This document shows, piece by piece, positions 36,901 through 44,015 of a stretch of DNA of 64,000 nt. Positions within the stretch are counted from its first letter, which is position 1. The number at the start of each line of letters is the position of its first letter. Made by a program: the position numbers and the translations under genes. Below the pieces are notes generated by a model. That model was not told where the DNA came from, did not search any database, and was given only the letters and a program-made list of their open reading frames with translations. Where the stretch lies: positions 1 to 64,000 of the forward strand of contig NZ_JAMBNP010000012.1 of the NCBI RefSeq assembly GCF_023715145.1. The letters run 5' to 3'. This DNA comes from Paenibacillus glycanilyticus. GTDB taxonomy: Bacteria > Bacillota > Bacilli > Paenibacillales > Paenibacillaceae.

Positions 36901-37422
36901 TTGAGGCAGCATATAAATAGAGCTGTTTGCGTTGTCGATGCTTGATAGGTGAATGGCGTTATTTAGCATTATAAGATTAGTATTAGAAGAATTTGCCGGT
37001 TTAAAAGCAGCTTTCTTTAAAGAGATTTTAGAATGATTGATTTGCAGCCTGTAAGATTTAGCGTTATTAACGGCAGGCAAATGAGTTATCGCGTAGGCTA
37101 TTCCATCTGTGCCTTTTATTGCACTGATTTTTGCATTAGACAAATCCAGTTTATCCGTTCCGTCAAGGATAGAAATATAAGGCGGAACACTTCCGCTTGT
37201 AATATTCAATGGATCTACTGTTGAAGATGTCCTAAATGAAAAGGTGTCCGACACTCTTGCGTTAGACGAAAATCCCAATGGGGTGATTTTCTTAGATTGC
37301 CCATGATTATCCTGCTCCAAGCTGTCGCTAAGCTGCGGATCAGATGCAGCCCATGCACCGTAAGCCAGACTAAACAACATGATTAGAGCAACAATAGCGG
37401 ATATAAGCCATTTTCTTCTCAA
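33937..37422 (-). CDS. Large secreted right-handed beta-helix protein (GH28/pectate-lyase-like)
   Basis: 1161 residues. Signal peptide about 1-26 (WLISAIVALIMLFSLAYGAWA). About 30-480 contains beta-rich domains, including an FN3-like segment with LETNYYFKLVTSDG-type sequence. TGKYDVTDFGAVADAK (about 485) opens a parallel beta-helix of about 500 residues, with the NxxI/V repeat pattern (VRVENIKIIGNS, VSNIDIEKI, VSNVTFSDI, VRNITIKNLDL). SSNDVAKLGSD at about 705 resembles the GH28 Asp-rich active-site segment without exact identity, so activity is uncertain. A C-terminal 90-residue domain follows. Lower GC than its neighbours. Probably a polysaccharide hydrolase or lyase. Confidence 0.8.
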   Translation of the reverse strand: MRRKWLISAIVALIMLFSLAYGAWAASDPQLSDSLEQDNHGQSKKITPLGFSSNARVSDTFSFRTSSTVDPLNITSGSVPPYISILDGTDKLDLSNAKISAIKGTDGIAYAITHLPAVNNAKSYRLQINHSKISLKKAAFKPANSSNTNLIMLNNAIHLSSIDNANSSIYMLPQYHVEQLLAEIDSTDHSIQHYSVTDRSGNEKRLSDEIVNDDRLTVVAENGTSKTFTIQLSTLKTNLQQYTADQTQDVILEYSINRTTPERKYLYGTLTFHLPDGITASPTDTFDLIGRGFVPLNNAAIAAAKDYNHSGRNWVRDINSNEDLRTKVSITDGGKTVSIKNTDFSAYNGVDVTLVLKNKKMPRHGGTFRATFSGKAYSGTPRETDYTETGTVNFHVTANVTDLVRKAADVSYTTPTTVVLEADSVNKQASVYASLDKGLTWVKTGIAFKSQQAILSNLLPETNYYFKLVTSDGNSNMVSYYTGKYDVTDFGAVADAKVSDSAGDIIKYTGSDNAAAINAAIVAASKNGGGTVYFKGDSNFASNSIHLRSNVYLYFDKNAQLIALDNIDAREATLNYPFALGQDDGHGYWEDALMWGVRVENIKIIGNSAKIYGNMNLYTGYSDPYVPGGGTKTISFKLSKNIVIGGTDEDHVLTIEQGGWFSVLTTGCDNIRVQNILLPDSTSGRQRDTFNFMQNNDASAYNITTLKSSNDVAKLGSDFSLGFIRHVSNIDIEKIVAGDIAGGNVFQLGSETVGDMENITARNLTLTTNANKTGVAIWVNDGSNVSNVTFSDIHLENTSGGIAFGVSPRFEGAGLDEDGSLQTARLPLGVRRPGSISNVTVDGAVLSKNAGGDGAFPIVIQGYKRFPSTGSAGQVDVGSVGTIVDGETYPVRNITIKNLDLTASFNPAKPASKPVLSNTTEVIAEAKNGGNYRTSSYSNASSFPAYGILMKYVDHVTIQDSSIKYEDTLRNDRFAIVVDNGTDVNLSNLNILQGGLIGSAVQVRGTSSYHFSHIGIKTFNKKYRTQTATVYPDANGSTKFDSSVQANLSQSYVFPNIVSDTAVDMAYTSTHINSISGSAIDIKAETTVGNVLDELISLNGVQTISVVDASGNAVASTEVITTDHRLKVISADGTKTIVLPFSIDGAVASGTDAARVSHEAA

Positions 37423-37757
37423 CTTTACTCACTCTTCTTTCTATGTTATTTGAAATAATCGATTTGAAGCCAGTAATAGAATAGTTTAGTTTTGTTCGAC
37501 GATTGTTAATTAATGCCCTTCTCATCAATAATTGAGCACAAACGCCTAGTTCATATTTTTCAAGAGAGTAATTTGTAGTGCTCCTATGGTATCTCATGAT
37601 CACGTAGCGAGCTTAGTAATCGAAGGTGGGATAAGCGAAGGTTCATTATAATGAGATTGTTGACGAGGTAGTCGTGCGGGATGGACTTCACGGGAATTGT
37701 GAAAAAGGATTCAAGCTGCTTCCTATCCCGGATTGAAGTCACATATCGTTCTGATTT
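37423..37757. other. Gene-poor stretch between the beta-helix gene and the hmp promoter
   Basis: AT-rich; only short frames occur on both strands. A plus-strand frame of about 33 residues beginning AKVHYNEIVDEVVVRDGLHG and ending LLPIPD before TGA at 37733 has protein-like composition but no start codon, so it may be the end of a decayed gene. Nothing else is recognised. Confidence 0.3.
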
Positions 37758-37777
37758 GGTGTGATTGGAATCACACC
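37758..37777 (+). promoter_or_regulatory. Crp/Fnr-family binding site before hmp
   Basis: A perfect 20-bp palindrome, GGTGTGATT-GG-AATCACACC. It contains TGTGA-N6-TCACA, the consensus of Crp-type regulators. Its centre is about 42 bases before the likely start point if TATACT (37798-37803) is the -10 hexamer, the position used by class II activators. No good -35 hexamer is present. Confidence 0.75.
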
Positions 37778-37797
37778 GGCGTAGTGCCATTCTTCCG

Positions 37798-37803
37798 TAT
37801 ACT
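37798..37803 (+). promoter_or_regulatory. -10 hexamer of hmp
   Basis: TATACT, 46 bases before the start codon, with the Crp/Fnr-type palindrome at the position of the -35 region. Confidence 0.5.
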
Positions 37804-37848
37804 TGGGTCATAACAAGTTAACAAGTTGAAGAAAGCGGGGAGAGCTTC

Positions 37849-39090
37849 ATGCTAAGTGAAAAAACGATAGGCATCATTAAATCGACTGTACCGGTGCTTG
37901 AGGTTCACGGGACGGCCATTACGAAACGGTTCTATCAATTATTGTTTACCAGTCATCCCGAGCTTATGAATGTATTTAATCATGCGAATCAAAGACAAGG
38001 CAAACAACAGACCGCGCTTGCAAATGCCGTCTTGGCGGCAGCGAAATATATCGACAAACTTGAAACGATTCTGCCTGCGGTAAAACAAATCGCGCATAAA
38101 CACCGCAGTCTTGGCATTACTGCAGATCAATATCCGATTGTCGGGCAAAATTTGCTGCAAGCCATCAAAGAGGTGCTTGGTGACGCTGTAACCGACGATA
38201 TTTTGAATGCATGGGCGGATGCGTATGGCGTAATCGCAAGTGTGTTCATCGGTGTTGAAGCGGAGATGTACAAGGAGGCAGAAGAGCAGCATGGAGGCTG
38301 GGCCGGTTACCGGGAATTCCGCGTGGAGCGCAAGGTAGAAGAGAGCAGCGTTATTACCTCCTTCTATCTGGTGCCGCAGGATGGAGGAGCCATTGCTTCG
38401 TTTGTACCAGGGCAATATGTGAGCGTGAGGATGGATATTCCCGGCGAGAAAAACACGCACATCCGCCAGTACAGCTTATCGGATGCACCGGGCAAGCCTT
38501 ATTATCGGATCTCGGTCAAACGGGAGGACTTGCCGGCAGAGAAGCCTGCCGGTGTTGTCTCGGTATACCTGCATCAACAAGTGAAGGAAGGCGACGTGCT
38601 CTGGTTATCCGCCCCGGCTGGCGACTTCACGCTTGATTTGAAGGATAGCCGTCCAGTTGTTCTGATCAGTGGCGGCGTAGGCTTGACGCCTATGGTCAGC
38701 ATGCTGAATACGCTTGCGGATACGAAATCGGACCGCCAGGTTACCTTTATTCATGCGGCTCAGAATGGAGAGTACCATGCTCTGAAGCAGCAAGTAGAGA
38801 AAACAGTGGAGCAAGCCCCTAAAGCAACGGCCCATTGGTGTTATGCGCAGCCAACCGCGCAGGATGCGGGAGCTTTCCATAAGGAAGGCTACATCGATCT
38901 GCCTTGGCTGCAAGAGATTATTCCGTCCAAGGATGCCGTGTTCTACTTCTGCGGACCAACGCCGTTTATGGCTCATATCAACCGCTTGCTATTAGAATGG
39001 GGAGTTCCTGCCGCAGATATTCATTTTGAATTCTTTGGACCGTCCGGCAGTCTGAACGAGGCATCGGAAAAGGCGGCAGTTACCAAGTAG
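37849..39090 (+). CDS. hmp: Flavohemoglobin (nitric oxide dioxygenase)
   Basis: 413 residues. N-terminal globin (about 1-140) with heme-pocket residues in HGTAITKRFYQLLFTSHPELMNVFNHANQRQGKQQ (proximal His follows in KQIAHKHRSLGI). FAD-binding domain about 150-255 (RQYSLSDAPG) and NAD-binding domain about 260-400 (VVLISGGVGLTPMVSML, FYFCGPTPFM). It detoxifies NO to nitrate using NADPH and O2. GGGGAGAG precedes the ATG. The Crp/Fnr-type site upstream and the Crp/Fnr gene downstream suggest redox control. Convergent with the latter, 15 bp apart. Confidence 0.95.
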   Translation: MLSEKTIGIIKSTVPVLEVHGTAITKRFYQLLFTSHPELMNVFNHANQRQGKQQTALANAVLAAAKYIDKLETILPAVKQIAHKHRSLGITADQYPIVGQNLLQAIKEVLGDAVTDDILNAWADAYGVIASVFIGVEAEMYKEAEEQHGGWAGYREFRVERKVEESSVITSFYLVPQDGGAIASFVPGQYVSVRMDIPGEKNTHIRQYSLSDAPGKPYYRISVKREDLPAEKPAGVVSVYLHQQVKEGDVLWLSAPAGDFTLDLKDSRPVVLISGGVGLTPMVSMLNTLADTKSDRQVTFIHAAQNGEYHALKQQVEKTVEQAPKATAHWCYAQPTAQDAGAFHKEGYIDLPWLQEIIPSKDAVFYFCGPTPFMAHINRLLLEWGVPAADIHFEFFGPSGSLNEASEKAAVTK

Positions 39091-39105
39091 ACGTCCGCTA
39101 GATAA

Positions 39106-39609
39106 TCAGCTCTCCTTTTTGGCACGCAGCAGCCGGTTAATCGTCTCGCGTCGGAGGCCGATAAACTGACCGATCTCATCTTGCGTCAGAACATCGGTCA
39201 ACGCTGTTGGGGAGATATAATGATCAAACCAGACTTCAAGCTTCCGCAGCTTGTCCGCCGGCGCGATTGCGGTCAGTTGGTCGATCCGCTGCTGCATCAT
39301 ACGGAGCTTGTCCTGCAGCTGCAGGGCAATAGAGCGGTAGCGATCGGGATGCTGCTCCAGCTCCCCATACCAGGATGCCGCGGGAAGAACATCCACCTCG
39401 CAGGTGACAAGCGCGATAGCCGTGCCGAAATAAGGGTTGGGACTGATAAGCGAATGATGCGGTATGATTTCATCCGGTACGATGATGTTCACCAGAATTT
39501 GCGAGCCGTCAGGGTGGACGCGCACGATCTTGAGCAATCCGCTGCGCAAGTGGTAGAGCGGTCCCGACTCGCCCTGCAGAAATAACGTCTCGCCTTTATG
39601 TACAATCAT
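39106..39609 (-). CDS. Crp/Fnr-family transcriptional regulator
   Basis: 167 residues. Cyclic-nucleotide-binding beta-barrel (about 1-110, ETLFLQGESGPLYHLRSGLLKIVRVHPDGSQILV) and a C-terminal winged helix (LTQDEIGQFIGLRRETINRLLRA) whose recognition helix contains RRETINR. It is about 50 residues shorter than a usual Crp because the N-terminal strand is short. No Fnr-type N-terminal Cys cluster is seen. GGAGG is 13 bases upstream of the ATG. Convergent with hmp, it is the likely ligand of the TGTGA-N6-TCACA site there. Confidence 0.85.
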   Translation of the reverse strand: MIVHKGETLFLQGESGPLYHLRSGLLKIVRVHPDGSQILVNIIVPDEIIPHHSLISPNPYFGTAIALVTCEVDVLPAASWYGELEQHPDRYRSIALQLQDKLRMMQQRIDQLTAIAPADKLRKLEVWFDHYISPTALTDVLTQDEIGQFIGLRRETINRLLRAKKES

Positions 39610-39635
39610 ATAAGGTATGAAGCCTCCATAAATAC

Positions 39636-39668
39636 AAGCGAAGCCTGAAGTTCGGGTTTCGCTTTTTT
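39636..39668 (+). terminator. Terminator-like hairpin in the crp/fnr upstream region
   Basis: AAGCGAAGCCTGAA is partly complementary to TTCGGGTTTCGCTT, followed by TTTTTT on the plus strand. It lies in the leader of the minus-strand regulator, so on the plus strand it would end antisense readthrough from hmp. Confidence 0.5.
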
Positions 39669-39770
39669 GCTTTCATTATACGATAGTTTGCATTTTGATG
39701 TTGCATTCCCTTCCAGATCTTGTATCCTAATGAAAGAGAACTTACGTTCGTTCATAAAGGAGGAGCTGGC

Positions 39771-40349
39771 TTGCGAAAGCTTGAAAATGAACAGGACATC
39801 ATTCGACTAGTGATGGAGGACGAGTGGATGATGGAGGTTTTACATACGGCAAAATCATTGAATCTGCCCGATTGGTGGGTATGTGCCGGCTTTGTAAGGT
39901 CAAAGGTGTGGGATTATCTGCATGGTTATGCGGAGCGGTTCTCGCTGCCGGATGTGGATGTCATCTATCATGACCCTGCGGCGCCGGACGAAGCCCTGGA
40001 GAAGGAGCTGGAGCAGAAGCTGAGCGGCCTCATGCCGGGAATTCCTTGGTCCGTCAAGAACCAGGCGAGGATGCATCTTGTTAATCATGACGATATCTTG
40101 CCGTATGCGTCATCCACCGATGCGATGTCCAAGTTCCCGGAGACGGTTACCGCGTTAGGGCTGACCTTGGATGAAGAGAACGGGGTTCTTCTGTCTGCGC
40201 CTTGCGGGGTCGGGGATCTGCTAAGCTTTGTTGTCCGTCCGACACCGCATTTTAAACAATCCCCCGCGCTTATGCAGATCTACGAGAAACGTCTTGCCAA
40301 GAAAAACTGGAGGAGCAGGTGGCATAAGGTTCATCTTTCACATCATTAA
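39771..40349 (+). CDS. Nucleotidyltransferase-family protein (COG3575-like)
   Basis: 192 residues from TTG 39771. The nucleotidyltransferase motif shows as WVCAGFVRSKVWDYLHGY with LPDVDVIYHDP (the two Asp of the catalytic site). This family is widely distributed and of unknown function. AAGGAGGAG at 39757-39765 precedes TTG 39771; the longer frame lacks a site. Start overlaps no gene. It precedes the phosphatase by 19 bp and may be in its operon. Confidence 0.85.
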   Translation: MRKLENEQDIIRLVMEDEWMMEVLHTAKSLNLPDWWVCAGFVRSKVWDYLHGYAERFSLPDVDVIYHDPAAPDEALEKELEQKLSGLMPGIPWSVKNQARMHLVNHDDILPYASSTDAMSKFPETVTALGLTLDEENGVLLSAPCGVGDLLSFVVRPTPHFKQSPALMQIYEKRLAKKNWRSRWHKVHLSHH

Positions 40350-40368
40350 CCGTGCAGGAGGCGAGGTA

Positions 40369-40929
40369 TTGGAAACACAGATCTATATGGTGCGGCATGC
40401 GCATTCCGGTTATACGCCGGATGAATTAAACCGTCCTTTATCCCCGCAAGGCGAGGAAGCGGCCAGGAGAGTCGCTGATCTTCTTGTAGAAGAACAGATT
40501 ACCGCAATTATCTCCAGTCCATACAGACGGGCGGTTCAAACGGTTGAACCGTTAGCTGCACGAGCTAGCCTGACCATGCAAGTGGAAGATGACTTTCGGG
40601 AACGGTTGTTGGCAGACGGGCATCTGGAGGATTTTGACCACGCTATCCGGAAAGTATGGGAGGAGGATTCCTTTTCGTGGCCGGGAGGCGAATCCAATCT
40701 TGCCGCGCAGCATAGAGGCGTACGGGCCCTTGAGAACGTGCTTCATCGCTATCTGGGCGAAAAAGTGGCGATCGGCACGCATGGCAACATCATGGCATTA
40801 ATGATGAACGCTTTTAACCCGGCCTACGACTTCGATTTCTGGAAGCGGCTCTCCATGCCTGATATTTATAAGCTTAGCTTTAATCAGCTGACTCTGACTC
40901 GTGTAGAACGAATATGGCAAGCAACCTAA
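40369..40929 (+). CDS. Histidine phosphatase superfamily protein
   Basis: 186 residues from TTG 40369. RHG-type signature IYMVRHAHSGYTPDE (residues 5-19: the catalytic RHA with His about 11) and the second His in KVAIGTHGNIMALMM. Phosphoglycerate-mutase-like phosphatase; substrate unknown. AGGAGG (40356-40361) is seven bases upstream. The longer frame overlaps the nucleotidyltransferase. Confidence 0.88.
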   Translation: METQIYMVRHAHSGYTPDELNRPLSPQGEEAARRVADLLVEEQITAIISSPYRRAVQTVEPLAARASLTMQVEDDFRERLLADGHLEDFDHAIRKVWEEDSFSWPGGESNLAAQHRGVRALENVLHRYLGEKVAIGTHGNIMALMMNAFNPAYDFDFWKRLSMPDIYKLSFNQLTLTRVERIWQAT

Positions 40930-40944
40930 CAGGAAAGGCGTGAT

Positions 40945-41088
40945 ATGAATGAGCAATCTGCTGCAGGTCAGGTTCCGGTCTCGCAGCTCTCGGAATACGG
41001 GTTTTCCGCGATCTTTCAGAAGCTTGTGCAGAACGGATTTCCGGATGCCGGGAGCTATAAGGGACTGAAGAATAATATCGGATTGTAA
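40945..41088 (+). CDS. Small protein, 47 aa, unknown function
   Basis: ATG 40945, with AGGAAAGG upstream, opens 47 codons: MNEQSAAGQVPVSQLSEYGF... ending SYKGLKNNIGL. It is soluble with a helix around LSEYGFSAIFQKLV. No family recognised. It starts 15 bp after the phosphatase stop and ends at a terminator, so it is probably the last gene of that operon. Confidence 0.6.
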   Translation: MNEQSAAGQVPVSQLSEYGFSAIFQKLVQNGFPDAGSYKGLKNNIGL

Positions 41089-41130
41089 ATCGAAGTCATA
41101 GTCTATGAAAAATCTTAATAATATGTAAGT

Positions 41131-41155
41131 AAGAGAGGGATAACCCTCTCTTTTT
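41131..41155 (+). terminator. Terminator after the 47-aa ORF
   Basis: AGAGAGGG and CCCTCTCT with an ATAA loop and a T-run. Confidence 0.85.
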
Positions 41156-41179
41156 TAAATACCCATCCTGTATGCTTGT

Positions 41180-41629
41180 CTAATCTTTTTCGTTATAGTA
41201 GTTGTACGCTTTCGACAACAAGTCAGCTAGCATCAGGCTTTGCTCTTCGCCCAAATGCTCAATCAGACCGCCAAGATGAAGGTTGAACTGATCATCGGCT
41301 TCCTTGGCAATCTGTTCTCCTTTGGCGGTCAGCTCGATTCCCACAGAACGTCTGTCATCCGGATCTACCGTACGTTCCACAAGTCCGTCTGCCATCAGTT
41401 TCTTGATGAGCTGCGTAACGGTAGGGGTGGTGACCAGCAGTTTCTTGCTGATATCGGACACTTTGATTTTGGGTTTTCCCTCATCCGTATTCGCCATAAT
41501 ACAAAACAAAATGCGAAGCTCGCTCCGGTTAAGTCCGTTAAATGACTTCTGCCTCCATTCTGCTTTCGTAAAGCGGGTAAATGATTCCCTCAAACGTTGA
41601 ATAATCTCCTGCTGGTTGTCTTTGTCCAT
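41180..41629 (-). CDS. MarR-family transcriptional regulator
   Basis: 149 residues. Winged helix VSDISKKLLVTTPTVTQLIKKLMADGLVERTVDPDDRRSVGIELT at about 60-105, the MarR signature DPDDRRS. Helices on both sides make the dimer. Divergent from the gene remnant and epimerase operon; a perfect 22-bp palindrome lies between them. The ligand is unknown. Confidence 0.9.
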   Translation of the reverse strand: MDKDNQQEIIQRLRESFTRFTKAEWRQKSFNGLNRSELRILFCIMANTDEGKPKIKVSDISKKLLVTTPTVTQLIKKLMADGLVERTVDPDDRRSVGIELTAKGEQIAKEADDQFNLHLGGLIEHLGEEQSLMLADLLSKAYNYYNEKD

Positions 41630-41717
41630 ACCTGCTCCAATCCGTTAGTTGTTAATTGTTCTACTTGAAATATATCATATTTCTCTTTATTATGATTATA
41701 GTTAAGTTGGTAAACTA

Positions 41718-41739
41718 ATTATTTTGACGCCAAAATAAT
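41718..41739. promoter_or_regulatory. Candidate MarR operator
   Basis: Perfect inverted repeat: ATTATTTTG (41718-41726), four-base spacer, CAAAATAAT (41731-41739). It lies in the 120-bp divergent gap. It fits the size of MarR operators, but the regulator-site link is inferred. Confidence 0.55.
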
Positions 41740-41751
41740 GGGGTGGTACAA

Positions 41752-41952
41752 ATGGTTAACGTAGGAGTAGTCTATGAGCCAGGCCACGAAGAGCTGCTGC
41801 GAGAAGGCCTTCGAAAAGGAAAGTTAACCTTTACCACCAGTACGCAACAAGGCATTCAAACAAGCGATGTCCTGTTTAATGGGGTGGGCGCAAGAAATGC
41901 CGGGAGGAAGAACGGCGAGGAGCAAGGGCATTCCTTGCGGGAGGCTCAATGA
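41752..41952 (+). pseudogene. Remnant of a UDP-glucose 6-dehydrogenase gene
   Basis: 66 codons. MVNVGVV matches the N-terminal beta strand of UDP-glucose dehydrogenase, and YEPGHEELLREGLRKGKLTFTT plus SDVLFNGVG matches residues about 50-110 (YEPGLEELL...FTTD...ADVIFIAVG). About 40 residues that hold the NAD loop are missing, and the frame then runs into unrelated sequence. The enzyme normally makes UDP-glucuronate, which the epimerase that follows would use. The stop overlaps the epimerase start (ATGA). Catalytically dead, unless translated as a leader. Confidence 0.75.
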
Positions 41953-42986
41953 AGACGTATTGCGTAACCGGGGGAGCGGGTTTTATCGGCTCTCATCTAT
42001 GCGGACAGCTGCTGGAACAAGGACATCGGGTCATCAATATCGATAATTTCAATGACGTGTACGACTATAAAACCAAAATCAGGAATATCCTGAGTAGTAC
42101 GGGGTCGGAATTTCCCTATCTCTATTCGGAGGATAAGTCGGACAATTTGGCCAGGCTTCAAGCCGCCGTGGAATCGGATCATTACCGGCTTGCCGTTGCG
42201 GATATCCGAAGCATGGACGAGTTGAATGCCATCTTCGCAAGCGAAAAGATCGACGCCGTCATCCATCTCGCGGCGATGGCGGGAGTCCGGCCTTCGATTG
42301 AGGATCCGCTTCTGTACGAGGAGGTAAATGTGAAGGGAACCCTTCATATTCTGGAGGCGATGCGTAAGCATGGCGTCAGAAAATGGCTTTGCGCTTCTTC
42401 CTCGTCCGTGTACGGGAACAATAAGAAGGTTCCTTTTTCCGAGGAGGATGTCGTAGATTTCAGTATTTCGCCATACGCGGCGACGAAGAAATCCTGCGAG
42501 GTGCTGGGGCATACTTACTTCCATCTGCATCGTATCGGTACGATTATGCTGCGGTTTTTCACCGTCTATGGAGAGCGGCAGCGCCCGGATCTGGCAATTC
42601 ACAAATTCGCGAGGATGCTGGACAAGGGAGAAGAACTAACGATGTACGGCGATGGCTCGACAAGACGCGACTACACGTATATCGGCGATATTATTGCGGG
42701 CATTCTTGGCGCATTATCGCATGTGGAACAGACGGATCATCTCTATGAAATCGTGAATTTGGGCACGAACCGAACCATTACGCTCCGAGAGTTGATTGCA
42801 AGCTTGGAACAGGAGTTTGGCGCAAAAGCTCTTATTCGTGCATTGCCTAATCAGCCGGGAGATGTGGAGCAGACCTATGCAGACGTATCCAAGGCGAACC
42901 GGTTGTTCGGCTACCAACCGCAGACCGATTTTGCCGAAGGCATACACAAGTTTGTTACATGGTACAGGGGGAATAGACATGGTTAA
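41949..42986 (+). CDS. NAD-dependent epimerase (UDP-glucuronate 4-epimerase-like)
   Basis: 345 residues. Rossmann motif GGAGFIGSHL (8-17), the active-site SSSSVYGNN and YAATKKSCE (YxxxK). The insertion VYDYKTKIRNIL near residue 40 fits UDP-glucuronate 4-epimerases. It makes a precursor for a uronic-acid-containing polymer (inference). The start overlaps the remnant's stop; it overlaps the next gene by 8 bp. Confidence 0.9.
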   Translation: MKTYCVTGGAGFIGSHLCGQLLEQGHRVINIDNFNDVYDYKTKIRNILSSTGSEFPYLYSEDKSDNLARLQAAVESDHYRLAVADIRSMDELNAIFASEKIDAVIHLAAMAGVRPSIEDPLLYEEVNVKGTLHILEAMRKHGVRKWLCASSSSVYGNNKKVPFSEEDVVDFSISPYAATKKSCEVLGHTYFHLHRIGTIMLRFFTVYGERQRPDLAIHKFARMLDKGEELTMYGDGSTRRDYTYIGDIIAGILGALSHVEQTDHLYEIVNLGTNRTITLRELIASLEQEFGAKALIRALPNQPGDVEQTYADVSKANRLFGYQPQTDFAEGIHKFVTWYRGNRHG

Positions 42987-43686
42987 ATTATCGGTCGTTG
43001 CGCCAATTTATAACGAAGAAGAGAATATTAAGCTGCTGCATGAGTCGATCACAAACGCGGTTAAAGATAAAGTAGAGAGTTATGAGATCGTGCTTGTGAA
43101 CGATGGCAGCAAGGACCGAAGCGCCTTTCTGCTGGATGAGCTGGTAGAGCAGGATGCTCATGTGAAGGTCATCCATTTCGAGAAGAACTGCGGCCAGACG
43201 GCGGCGATCTACGCGGGACTGAAGGGCTCAAACGGTGAGCTTGTAGCGCTGATTGACGCGGATCTGCAGACCGATCCGCGGGATATTTTCAAGCTGATGC
43301 CCTATATTCCGAACATGGATTTCGTGAACGGCAAACGCGTGCGGCGCAGAGATACGGTCGTCAAGAAGGTGTCCTCCCGCGTCGGCAACGGCGTGCGCAA
43401 CTGGCTGACCGGCGATCATATCTACGATACCGGCTGTCCGATGAAGCTGATGAAGCGCGAGGTGGCGGACAGCTATTACTTATACGAGGGGCAGCACCGT
43501 TTTCTGCCGACCTTGGCGAAAATCAATGGGTTTAAGGTCGTTGAGGTAGCCGTATCCCATCAAGAAAGACAGCATGGCGTATCCAAATATGGCGTGTTTA
43601 ACCGGGCCTTCGTAGGGCTCATGGATGCAATCGTCATCGGCTGGCTCCGCAGACGTGTCATTCGCTATCAGATCAAAGGCCATTAA
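42979..43686 (+). CDS. Family 2 glycosyltransferase (polyprenyl-phosphate type)
   Basis: 235 residues, no transmembrane part. GT-A fold with SVVAPIYNEEENI, LVNDGSKDRS, ALIDADLQTDP (DxD-like) and QHRFLPTLAKINGF, typical of dolichyl-phosphate-mannose-synthase-like or undecaprenyl-phosphate sugar transferases. ATG 42979 overlaps the epimerase end. It may load the epimerised sugar on a lipid carrier. Confidence 0.9.
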   Translation: MVKLSVVAPIYNEEENIKLLHESITNAVKDKVESYEIVLVNDGSKDRSAFLLDELVEQDAHVKVIHFEKNCGQTAAIYAGLKGSNGELVALIDADLQTDPRDIFKLMPYIPNMDFVNGKRVRRRDTVVKKVSSRVGNGVRNWLTGDHIYDTGCPMKLMKREVADSYYLYEGQHRFLPTLAKINGFKVVEVAVSHQERQHGVSKYGVFNRAFVGLMDAIVIGWLRRRVIRYQIKGH

Positions 43687-43688
43687 TT

Positions 43689-44012
43689 ATGTGGTGGCAT
43701 TCGATTATAGGCAATGTGTCGGCTGGCAACATGGGATGGATTATCTTTGGTTTTATCGGGCAGATCATGTTTACGATGCGGTTCATTACCCAATGGCTGG
43801 CTAGCGAAAAAGCGAAAAAAACCGTCGTTCCGCAGTCCTTCTGGATCTACAGCATTCTGGGCAGCGCCGTTCTTTCCATCTATGCGATCTACCGCAAGGA
43901 TCCGGTCTTTCTGCTGGGACAGCTGCCTAGCGTCTTTATCTACTTCCGCAATATTATGCTGAACCGCAAATCGGAGGTTCAGGCAGCAAACAGCAACTCA
44001 CTTGATGTATAG
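43689..44012 (+). CDS. Small membrane protein with lipid-A synthase N-terminal-like domain
   Basis: 107 residues, three membrane helices. FGFIGQIMFTMRFITQWLASEKAKKTVVPQSFWIYSILGS is the LABN block, a domain named from an N-terminal part of lipid-A-disaccharide synthase; in Gram-positives it is a stand-alone, SWEET-like-sized membrane unit. It follows the glycosyltransferase by 2 bp. It could flip or present the lipid-linked sugar. The function is inferred from context only. Confidence 0.85.
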   Translation: MWWHSIIGNVSAGNMGWIIFGFIGQIMFTMRFITQWLASEKAKKTVVPQSFWIYSILGSAVLSIYAIYRKDPVFLLGQLPSVFIYFRNIMLNRKSEVQAANSNSLDV

Positions 44013-44015
44013 TGG

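Noticed and set aside
37370..37811. Two minus-strand frames of 77 and 75 codons upstream of hmp
   Set aside because: Overlap each other, no ribosome binding site, cross the Crp/Fnr-type palindrome; composition not protein-like.
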